The notes under the pieces: generated by a model
The model's database searches: none
Seen by the model: the letters and a program-made list of their open reading frames with translations, nothing else
Told to the model about the DNA's origin: nothing
Translations under genes and position numbers: made by a program
Shown: piece after piece, positions 56,331 through 64,000 of the stretch
How positions within the stretch are numbered: the first letter of the stretch is position 1
How the letters are laid out: the number at the start of each line of letters is the position of its first letter
Source: Euborellia annulipes
Taxonomy: Eukaryota; Arthropoda; Insecta; Dermaptera; Anisolabididae
DNA length: 64,000 nt
Direction: 5' to 3'
NCBI GenBank assembly: GCA_023213315.1
Contig: JAKCPI010003083.1
Span: 124,001 to 188,000, forward strand

Positions 56331-56685
56331 GGGGTCGTCGACATATTAAGTAACTCGTTTGGGGGGAGGTAGGGGTCTGGACAAAACGTTACTAATTGTG
56401 ACATGAGAGACCCGGGGGTTTCTCTAACAATTAAGTGTGACATCACAATTCAAAGTTGAATTCATAAATTTTTTTTTATTATTATTTATCAATATAATAA
56501 CTCATTAATTGATTGTATAATACAGCTGGCAGATTGGTCGAAAGAGGAGAGAGGGGGGGAGTAGTTCTATGTTGTGACATAATATTTGTAGGGGGGGGTT
56601 TGTTTGTATATGTCTAACTGTGACGGGGGGGGCGAGTGTCTAGAATATGGTCAAAAAAGGCGTGACGTAATATGTGGACGACCCC
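56331..56685. mobile_element. Harbinger-like MITE, 355 bp
   Basis: Ends GGGGTCGTCGACATATTA and TAATATGTGGACGACCCC (one mismatch, 18 bp), flanked by TAA on both sides (56328-56330 and 56686-56688). A TAA duplication fits PIF/Harbinger. Confidence 0.8.
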
Positions 56686-56694
56686 TAATTCAAA

Positions 56695-56905
56695 TACTTA
56701 AGCTTCCTATAATTTTGTTTTAAATTTCCCTTGCGCACCTTAAGAAAACTTCTAACTGGGAACGCCTGCAAGTAGGCAACCAGAAGGGATCGCCCGAAGC
56801 CACACCCTAAAGCTCCACCCCTATCCCTACTAGAGCTCCCCACCACTCACACACGCATGCGGAGAGAGGCACACATACATTCCGCTTGTTATTTTCCAAT
56901 GGGCT
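56695..56905 (+). repeat. GC-richer repeat unit, copy 2
   Basis: AACTGGGAACGCCTGCAAGT then AGGCAACCAGAAGGGATCGC, as at 50472. It continues through CTCCCCACCACTCACACACG and GCGGAGAGAGGCACACAT. Nature unknown. Confidence 0.6.
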
Positions 56906-57099
56906 TGGAGTTAGTTGGCTCTGAACTAGAAGGAGCGTTTTAACCCCTCCGCTCTCCCTCCATTCACACTTGTCTTTTCAACAAACTCTTCGTTAAGGGG
57001 GAGAAGGGCTATAGGTCGCATTATAATTTTTTTAATTAACCACCGTGTCTGGATGTCATCTGGTTATAGTGGTTTGCGGCAGAAAAAATTAAAGAAAAT

Positions 57100-57884
57100 A
57101 TGGTGTGATTAGTCGCACAGCACTCTACTTTCTCTTACTTTTGGTAATTAAGAGTTGTGTTATGTGGTGGTAATACTGGATTTTTTTGTGTGGACATATA
57201 TTTAGTTTCCGGTAGTACTTTAATATTCAAGATGTAAAATTAAAAAAAAAAATTTATTTTTTCATATCATTGCAACTATTTCTTCTTTCTTTCCTAAGAA
57301 GTACAATTGTAAAGTGTGCTTTAAACATTATTGGGGACAAAATAAGAATATAAATTTTAAAAAGCGTATAAAAAATAATTGATTTATGCATTTTAATTAA
57401 AATTGATAGAACTAATTTTAAAAAAATCTAAAAATACTGAAAAAGTATATCATACTAGTAACTGTAACTCTTTTGCCGGGTTGCAAGAACGTATTTAACG
57501 GATCGTTAAACGCTTTTGTTGGTTTAAACCTTCCGCTAAATAATTTTGGGTTGAAAGTTTACTAACAGACTTTTAAATATTTACTATATTTACAGAACTG
57601 TTTTCTGGCAACCCGGCATTTGTCTGATTGTATTTAAAAGCTTATTTTCGCTCTTTAGGAAATATAAAATTTATACTTGCTCTCTCATTTCCTTCTTGCT
57701 TTATTTTGAACAGACATAGACAGACATTTAAACAGAGAGGCAGACTATTTTGTAAGATCCACTTTTTTAGATCCAAGGACCCCAAAACGAAACAAATCGT
57801 GAATTTCCATCAAAATCTCGAGATCGAATTTTTGAATGAATGGAATACTTTCTCTTTATTTATTAACATATATGTAAGAGAAAA
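57100..57884 (-). repeat. F1 repeat, diverged, minus orientation
   Basis: TGGTGTGATTAGTCGCACAG opens an eroded hairpin B; TTTTTTGTGTGGACATATAT and GAAAAAGTATATCATACTAG follow. It ends TACTTTCTCTTTATTTATTA then GTAAGAGAAA. Interrupted at 57475-57617. The 109-codon frame at 57628-57957 is a shadow. Confidence 0.75.
57475..57617. mobile_element. Small MITE nested in F1
   Basis: Perfect 10-bp ends GCCGGGTTGC / GCAACCCGGC with AT-rich interior, interrupting F1 between its CTCTTT and TTAAAAGCTTATTTTCG segments. Target duplication unclear. Confidence 0.7.
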
Positions 57885-58690
57885 ATTAAACTACATTGGA
57901 CAAAAACAACCTAAAATAAATAAATATTTTTCAAAGGTTTACGGATATAATTTGTAGAGTTAAATAGGCCTACGTAGTAATGAAAAATTGATTTCAATTA
58001 ATTTTTAAAATACTGTTATTTCTCTGTAAACCGAAAAAAATCTGCCGGCTAGAACACACAAATATTTTTTATTTTTATTTAATAAAAAAAATTGGACACA
58101 AAAAAAATTATAATTAAATTAATAACTTATTTAATATGTGTTAAAATTTCCTATAAAAAATTAGGTCTATATGAGGAGCAAGAGGGTGGAAAGAACATGT
58201 CTAGTTTGGTCGGAAAGTTGGCAACAGCTGTTGTGCGGCAGCAGGGCTTCCAACTTATTATATCGCCCTCCCCCTCCGACTTCCACCATCCTATAACCAA
58301 AGTATAACACTAATACAAGAGAGGCCTCAGCCGTAGTGTGGTATATCATTCCTTAATATAGAATAACTATAAAAGGTAAATGAAGCTTTAAAATAGGATA
58401 AAATAAAATAAAAAAAATAGTAAAAGAAAATGAGGGAGAACAAAATTATAATAAAATTTCAACCTCAAATTACAAGGGGACATAGAAAAAAAAAAGGATT
58501 TAGTAAAAAACTATAAAGAGGTTGAATTTAAATAATCGATTTTTTTATGAAAAAGATATAATTTACTTTTGAGGTTTGCTCTAAATGAGTTAAACTTTTT
58601 TATTATGATATATAAGGGATATATGATAAAAAAATATTTTGCTACTATCAAATAATAGTTTTTAGTGTGGATTTTTTTATACTCTTTGTT
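57885..58690. other. AT-rich intron, no gene seen
   Basis: 58190-58290 is slightly richer (GGAAAGTTGGCAACAGCTGT, CGCCCTCCCCCTCCGACTTC) but unmatched. No coding sequence recognised. Confidence 0.55.
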
Positions 58691-58704
58691 GAATCCCAGA
58701 AAGC

Positions 58705-58945
58705 AACAATATTGCAAATCTTGCAAATATCGTCAATATTGAAGCATTGTCGCAAATCTTGCACAATATTGACAATAATGCAGCAACATTGTTGCTATTC
58801 CAGCGACAATATTCCAAGCTAACCTTTCAGTGAATATTGCAGCAATATTCCTATGTCCACCTCTTTGTAAATTGCAGGAATATGTGACAATGTTGTTTTT
58901 TGAGCTGCAATATTGTCAATATTACTGCAATATTCCAAGCTGTCT
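58705..58945. repeat. AATATTG-rich repeat
   Basis: Dense array of CAATATTG, AATATTGC and TCTTGCAAATAT motifs in both orientations across about 240 bp, e.g. TGCAGCAACATTGTTGCTAT and GCTGCAATATTGTCAATATT. A similar array runs off the end at 63800-64000. Confidence 0.6.
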
Positions 58946-59879
58946 GGAATATGGAAAAATTCAGACATGAAACAATGAAATTGCTAATTAAACATCCCAA
59001 GTTTTCATACCAATTTCTGATAAATTATTTAATATAACTAAAGACAAGAAGAGCGTCGACTAAGCGCTCTGGATAAAATTTTCACAAAATTCTGTTCTTC
59101 TTAATGCATCAAAATATATTCTCCGAAGTAATATTTTTTCCTACAAGTCATCTTTTAATAATCAAGTTAGCTCAGCATCCTCCATTAAATATTCAAACAT
59201 TTAGCTATCTGTCAGGAGAAAAAATAAATGAAATCTTTAAAAAAAAGAAGTCAAGTTACATGGCTGATTTCAAAAGAAAAAGAAAAAGAAGAAATTGAAA
59301 GAAAAATTTATATAAAGAAAGATATTTTTTAAAATCCTTTGAGAATACGATTTTTCGGTTTTCGAAAATATCAAAATAATTAATAAGATATATTAAAATG
59401 ATTATTGAGGGGATGAGCTGAGGGGTTTCAAGAAGTTATAATCCTGAGTTAAAGACAACTTGAGTTCAAATTCACCTCATGGTAAAAAATTATCCAACTC
59501 TATTTAAGATGTCTCCTTCTGAGAAAGGAAACGGGAACCCAACTCAGTATTATTCCCATGAAATTTACTCTCCAGAGTTAGTCAGTCAGTTCCGCTAATG
59601 AATGTGATTAGAATTACTTATGTAGTTTTTGTTATCGGATCAAAAAATCTAAATACTTAATTAAATAATAAGACCTTCTATTTATAAAAAAAAAACCCTT
59701 ATATAAGGAATAACATATATTAAAATTATTGAAAAAAAAAAATTATTGAGGAGGTAGCTAAGCCGAGGGGTAAAGAAATTAAAACTTTAAACTTTTTATT
59801 TTAAATCTTGAATTAACGGATTTCTTATAGATATTTTATGTTTCCAATAAACTTAATATAACTATATAATAATGAAATA
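58946..59879. other. AT-rich intron, no gene seen
   Basis: No recognised repeat or coding sequence. Confidence 0.6.
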
Positions 59880-60060
59880 TTTATTAATTTATATATCGAA
59901 AAAATAAGGGTGCCGCCGGGAGTCGAACCACGGATCCTCCGATTTGTACTCAGCAGAGTGCTGGTCCAGTGGTAGGGCACTCTGAGTACAAATCGGAAGA
60001 TCCCTGGTTCGACTCCCGGCGGCACACCCTTATTTTTTCGGATATATTAATTAATAAATA
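59880..60060. repeat. Foldback element with tRNA-like arms
   Basis: Two near-identical inverted arms of about 75-85 bp surround TGGTCCAGTGGTAGG (59961-59975). The + arm contains GGGCACTCTGAGTACAAATC, then GATCCCTGGTTCGACTCCCG (B-box), GCGGCACACCC and TTATTTTTTCG; the other arm is its inverse. TCTGA/TCGGA can pair around the loop GTACAAA, like an anticodon arm, but no acceptor stem can form. So it is a tRNA-derived foldback, not a tRNA gene. Confidence 0.85.
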
Positions 60061-60225
60061 TTTAATTGTATAAATTTCGCGGGTGATATACGTGATATAT
60101 ATAATATATTAAATATTATATATAATTTCTTATTTATTATATAATAATGTTGTAAAAATTGATGAATCAGGTGATAATTGCAGGGGGCAATGAAACAAAG
60201 AATTATTTTTTCAAATCAACGTATC

Positions 60226-60294
60226 GGTCACAAATCGTGACCTAATGTAACAATGATAATTTTCAAGTTCTGAAGAGAGTCACGATTTGTGACC
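60226..60294. promoter_or_regulatory. Inverted pair of GGTCAC...GTGACC palindromes
   Basis: GGTCACAAATCGTGACC (60226-60242) is itself a dyad. A near-complete inverted copy, GTCACGATTTGTGACC, lies at 60279-60294. It sits 267 bp before the third exon and matches no repeat in the window. A regulatory role is speculation. Confidence 0.35.
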
Positions 60295-60560
60295 AAAATG
60301 TCAACATGTGAAAATAATTTTTTTATTGACAGGCCACCATTGCCTGCGTCATCTGAATCCCAAAGTCATCACTAGAAGCTAACAAAACAAGATTAAACAT
60401 TCATCAACAAAATACTAGAAAAATATTCAAAAAACGAATATATTTTTGAGTATGTTTACAAAATTGTTATTGCTAAGGCAAATTCAGTAATCAGTCTAAA
60501 CTTCCTATTATTATTATACACGACAAATTATATAATCGTCTTTCATTTTTTTTTTTTCAG

Positions 60561-60622
60561 GACTCATCAAAACAACTTCACGAAAATTGGATCGCGAGAA
60601 TCAACCCGAGCATATATTAGAG
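60561..60622 (+). CDS. kug/FAT-like: Fat-like cadherin, internal exon C (partial gene)
   Basis: This 62-nt micro-exon begins in phase 1 and completes the glycine split from the previous exon: (G)LIKTTSRKLDREN followed by EHILE. The LDREN segment is the LDRE calcium motif of the repeat begun in the exon at 30539. TTSRKLDREx followed by EHILE is near-diagnostic of the Fat-like family, where this repeat is strongly conserved. The acceptor is a long T-tract with ttcag at 60556-60560; the donor gag|gtaagt at 60623 is consensus. It ends in phase 0, and the expected continuation (VTVxDxG) lies outside the window: no matching exon was seen in 60623-64000. The intron before it is about 29.8 kb. Together the three exons give 377 nt without a stop. 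Confidence 0.95.
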
Positions 60623-62645
60623 GTAAGTTTCCTTTGAGTTCAAGAGGGGATTATTTTATTGGGTCATGTAGCACATATACAGAAGCAGTCAGAGTCTATC
60701 ATCTCTTCTCTTGTATGCAAATTCCACCTCTAAGTGGACATGGACCAACGATGGGAGAAGGACAAGGACAACGACGACTACGACGACGAGGTCTCTTGAT
60801 TAAATTCCCGGATTGACTTAGACTAGACTTGGACCTCTCTCAGTATATGTATATAGAATCCTCAATACTAGAGGGACTATTTCGAATAGTTATTTGAATC
60901 CTCTCTGAACCTTTCAACTCACTTCTCTCTCTACAAATGAAAACTAGTAAATTGACATTTTACAAAACAAATTGATTTAAATTGATATTTGTCTTGGTTT
61001 TCTTATAATAAAAAATATATAACTATTAGAAGAGGAAATTTAATAAAACATTAAAATTAAATATCCACTCCGCACCCCTTTTTACTTATAATAGGGTGAA
61101 CAAAATTCTTATAATTTGATAGAATTATGAGATGTATGTGTATATATGTGTATATATTAAATTTATCGATTAATTTCTCCAGACCTTTTGTAAGTTGTTT
61201 TTTTCTAAAAATTAACAATTAGACATAAGAAGCTCTGGAGCAATTAATTGAAAAATCCATTAGTATGTTGGGTTGCCTACCTTCCAGCAACGAAACATGA
61301 CCAATTTCTACAAAAAATTAAGTGAGATGTTAGCTGGAATGTATTGTCAAAAAATGTATAATTTATATTGTAACTAAACTTTTAATATTTATATTTACTT
61401 TTAAAAAATAGCTATATAATGATATAAAATTTTTTTCAAAAACTTTGTATGTCGTTATATTACTTTTTTTTATTTAATGGTTTATTGATTTCTATAAACT
61501 TTTCTTTTTGAAATTTATTTGTAGTAATGATCAAGTAAAGTAATTAAAGTGAAAAATTATTATAAAAGTGAAAAATAAAAAAAAAAGTTAACTTTAAAGG
61601 TGGTGGGGGTGACTCTCTCTCTATCTGGTAAAATGAAAATAAAAATAAATACTCTATCGCCGTTAGCATGATTTATTTTAAGGGTAGGTTTTGACATTTA
61701 CGAAAGGGAAGCGGAAGGGTGAGAAAGGAATAAAATAGGGTGAAAACTTTCAAACAAGTATATGAATATATGCATTTATAAGAAAAACAAAAATAGAACA
61801 AAATACTAATAAATATGATTATTCTTTAGTTTTTTTTTTCTCCTCTCTTTCTTTTGTAATGCTTTATGCATGTGAAATTTTAGAGGAGAAAGGAAAAATA
61901 AAACGGAAGAATAAAAAAAAAAAAAAAAATATTGGCAATTTACTTTGAAATTTTTCTTAGGAAACTCTAAAGATTAGTAAATTAGCATAATAAAAAGAAA
62001 CTTTCAGGGCCAGGGACAGAGCGCTTTAAATATTAATAGTCAAGATATTTTTGAAAGTATCCCAGTGATTTCCTATCTCATTTGTTGATATAAAAATTCA
62101 CAAGGAAAAATTTATTTTTCTATAGGCCTATAAATAAAATTTGATGATTGTTTAGATAAATTTGATCTTAGGATAGGGCGGTTCAACCAAAATGAAAGCT
62201 GAAAGCCTTTCAACCCCGGAGGCATTCCGAGTTACCTTTATTATTTCATACTTAGGCCTTCTATAAAAATGTATTATAAAAAAAATTGAAAAAAATTATT
62301 TTATATATAGTATATATATAGCTACGTCTAATAAGCATTGTGTTTTAGATATGACTTACAGTACAATAAAATATTTGCATAAAAACTTTTCTATTTTGTT
62401 TAAAAAATATCTATGTGGTAAAATGTAAACTCACTACCTATTCTGAACCCACTACTAGACTTTAGATGAAATATATCATTCAATATGGGTTAATCTCATT
62501 AAAACTATTAAAATATCAAATAAATATTGAAAAACACTAGGTTTTTGTTTTTTATTTTAAAGTAATACACTTTCGACATTAGAGTTTTCTGATGATCTTG
62601 AAACAAATCACCTAGTGTTTTTCAATATCATTTAATATTAGTTTT

Positions 62646-62888
62646 TTTCTTTTAAACACTCACACTTCTTTCCCACTCACACTCACATACACACAGTATT
62701 TTCGGCAACTTAGGCCATTTAAGACTTTGACGATAACCGTTAATTGTTAATATATCTATTGGGGGTCCAGGCATTTTTATTTAAGCCATTTGGTATCCAA
62801 ATAAAATCCTCGGATTGCCTGGGATCCGAACCTGAGACTCTTGGTATAAAAGGCCAGCACGCTAGCCAATACACCAAGCCCGAGGGCC
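62646..62888 (-). repeat. tRNA-derived SINE, complete, minus orientation
   Basis: Perfect 10-bp duplication TATTAGTTTT (62636-62645 and 62889-62898). Minus-strand head CGGGCTTGGTGTATTGGCTA, B-box AGGTTCGGATCCCAGGCAAT, and tail (GTGTGAGTGTGAG)n, inverted. Confidence 0.93.
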
Positions 62889-62917
62889 TATTAGTTTTAA
62901 TGATATTAATCTAAATT

Positions 62918-63012
62918 CTTTTTTTTAGGTCTTTTTCGGCGATTTAGAACCCATCCCTATTTATTTCAAATGATTTGTACTCAATTCAAATGAAATCAAT
63001 TTTTTCACGGTT
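62918..63012 (-). repeat. Second SINE family, fragment
   Basis: TTAGGTCTTTTTCGGCGATT, ACCCATCCCTATTTATTTCA, then ATTCAAATGAAATCAATTTT. Same pattern as 35003 and 35450. Confidence 0.55.
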
Positions 63013-63049
63013 TAATTTCCATATAAAGTATAATAATAATTTTTTTTTT

Positions 63050-63738
63050 ACTTTCTCTTACCTATGTATATATGTAATATATATATAGAGAGAAAGTATT
63101 GGATTCATGTCAAAAATTCGATGTCGAGATTTTGATGGATCTTCACGTTTTGAGGTCCCCTGAATCCAAAAAAGTGGTTTTCGCGACATGGTCTGTCTGT
63201 GTGTGGGTGGGTGGGTGGGTGGGTGGGTGGGTGTGTGTGTGTGTGTGTGTTCAATTTTAAGCATGAAGGAATTGAGCTACGAGGTTGAAATTTTATATTT
63301 TAGTTAAACACCCCCGGGACCGGAAAAATAAGCTTTTAATCAAAATCGGCCAAAGAGTACTAGTACTTTACTGATGTACTTTTTCAGTTTTTTCGATTTT
63401 CTCAAAATTTGCTCCAACGATTTTTTTTAAAATTCAAAAATCAATTATTTTTTAGATGCTCTTTCAAATGTATATTCTCATTTTGCGATTGAAATCTTCT
63501 GAAGACCACTTTACTCTTGTATTTCATAGGGAAGATAGGAGAAATGGTTGCCATGGTAACAAAATATAAATATTTTCCCATACTTATAAATTTTACATCT
63601 GAATTCATATGTTCCGTACTGTCATGTCGGGAACTAAATATATGTCGACACAAAAAATCTGGTGTGACAAGCACAGAACACAACTTTCGATTACCGAAGG
63701 TAAGAGAAAGTTGTGTGCTGTGCGCCAGTCACACCAGA
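63050..63738 (+). repeat. F1 repeat, complete copy (reference-quality)
   Basis: The clearest F1 copy. Hairpin A from 63050, GGGTGGGTGTGT tract at 63205-63250, X-box palindrome GTTGCCATGGTAAC at 63547-63560, hairpin B at 63658-63738. ACTTTCTCTTACC at the left end and GGTAAGAGAAAGT inside hairpin B are perfect 13-bp inverted matches. T-runs flank both ends. Confidence 0.93.
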
Positions 63739-63799
63739 TTTTTTTAATTGAAGTGAAGTAATAAAGATACGCAAACATCTCTCGGATCGAAATTTGTTG

Positions 63800-64000
63800 A
63801 ACCGAATATTGAAATTTTTTTTAAATATTACAATAATATTTCACCAATATTATATTTGCAATATTGCAAAAAAAATATTGCTGGATTATTTCTATAATAT
63901 TACAAAAAATTTTAGGAAAATTTGTTCTAAAAATTTTTTTTAAATATTGTAATAATATTCCAGCAATATTTTATTTGCAACATTCCAAAAAAAATATTGC
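63800..64000. repeat. AATATTG-rich repeat, cut by window edge
   Basis: Repeated AATATTGC, AATATTCCAGCAATATTTT and TTATTTGCAATATTGCAAAA motifs, resembling the array at 58705. An approximately 130-bp period is suggested (TTTTTTTTAAATATTACAAT at about 63809 and TTTTTAAATATTGTAATAAT at about 63936). Confidence 0.6.

Larger units (their letters stand above)
30747..60560 (+). other. 29.8-kb intron between exons B and C
   Basis: GT (gtaagc) to AG (tttttcag) intron, phase 1. The two halves of a glycine codon lie almost 30 kb apart. It is filled with F1 copies, SINEs, hAT-type and other MITEs, one mariner remnant and long AT-rich stretches without a recognisable gene. Confidence 0.93.
60623..64000 (+). 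other. Intron downstream of exon C (3' end off-window)
   Basis: Starts with gtaagt. 60623-62635 holds AT-rich intron with no recognisable gene or repeat. After it come a minus-strand SINE, a complete F1 copy and an AATATTG-rich repeat at the edge. Confidence 0.85.

Noticed and set aside
59957..60027. Functional tRNA gene with an ACA anticodon-like loop
   Set aside because: An anticodon-like stem and B-box exist but no acceptor stem can form and the unit is one arm of a palindrome.
60634..60816. 60-codon frame just after exon C
   Set aside because: It begins inside the intron after a consensus gtaagt donor and encodes no cadherin sequence.

Overview
This window is eukaryotic, strongly AT-rich, and almost entirely intron. 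It holds three short exons of one large gene on the + strand, a Fat-like atypical cadherin (the FAT1/FAT2/FAT3 and Drosophila kugelei group), at 15359-15465, 30539-30746 and 60561-60622. The exons have canonical GT-AG borders and compatible phases, and together encode 125 residues: the end of one cadherin repeat and most of the next. They are separated by introns of about 15.1 kb and 29.8 kb, and flanked by intron sequence to both window edges. No other cellular gene, rRNA or bona fide tRNA gene could be supported. The host is very probably an arthropod; a repeat-bloated, AT-rich crustacean such as a parasitic copepod (sea louse) would fit, but that is inference from style, not proof.

The introns are a layered archive of small, mostly non-coding mobile elements. 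The dominant family, called F1 here (about 650-750 bp; about eight complete or near-complete copies plus many fragments), has no coding capacity. It ends in two different hairpins: A (ACTTTCTCTTACC...) and B (TCTGGTGTGAC...GTCACACCAGA). A 13-bp inverted match links the A end to the interior of hairpin B, and insertions lie in T/A tracts. Inside F1 is a conserved palindrome matching the RFX X-box. A relative of hairpin B is built into a separate hAT-type MITE family, and hairpin A into a third family (called F3), so the hairpins look modular.

Other residents are hAT-type MITEs with 8-bp duplications (2208, 19501, 20069, 24083, 27353, 27766, 41308, 47312, 47835, 53264); TTAA-flanked MITEs (2289, 43239); a TAA-flanked Harbinger-like MITE (56331); Helitrons (3697, 6910, about 49671); dead mariner elements (5737, 10017, 37172); tRNA-derived SINEs with target duplications (33765, 36613, 44738, 49867, 50601, 62646); and foldback elements carrying tRNA-like cores (12111, 21540, 48269, 59880).

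Layout. 1-15.3 kb: F1 copies, a hAT element with a nested TTAA element, Helitrons, two mariner remnants, foldbacks. 15.4-30.5 kb: head-to-head F1 pair, F3 with 337-bp tandem repeats, paired hAT MITEs, a GC-rich island at 23.56-23.93 kb, then a second F3 copy broken by a hAT MITE and by an approximately 0.8-kb palindrome with a hammerhead-like core. 30.7-60.6 kb: F1 copies, SINEs, mariner remnant, MITEs, and a tRNA-like foldback plus a GGTCAC...GTGACC inverted pair shortly before the third exon. 60.6-64 kb: intron with a SINE, a complete F1 copy and an AATATTG-rich repeat running off the edge.
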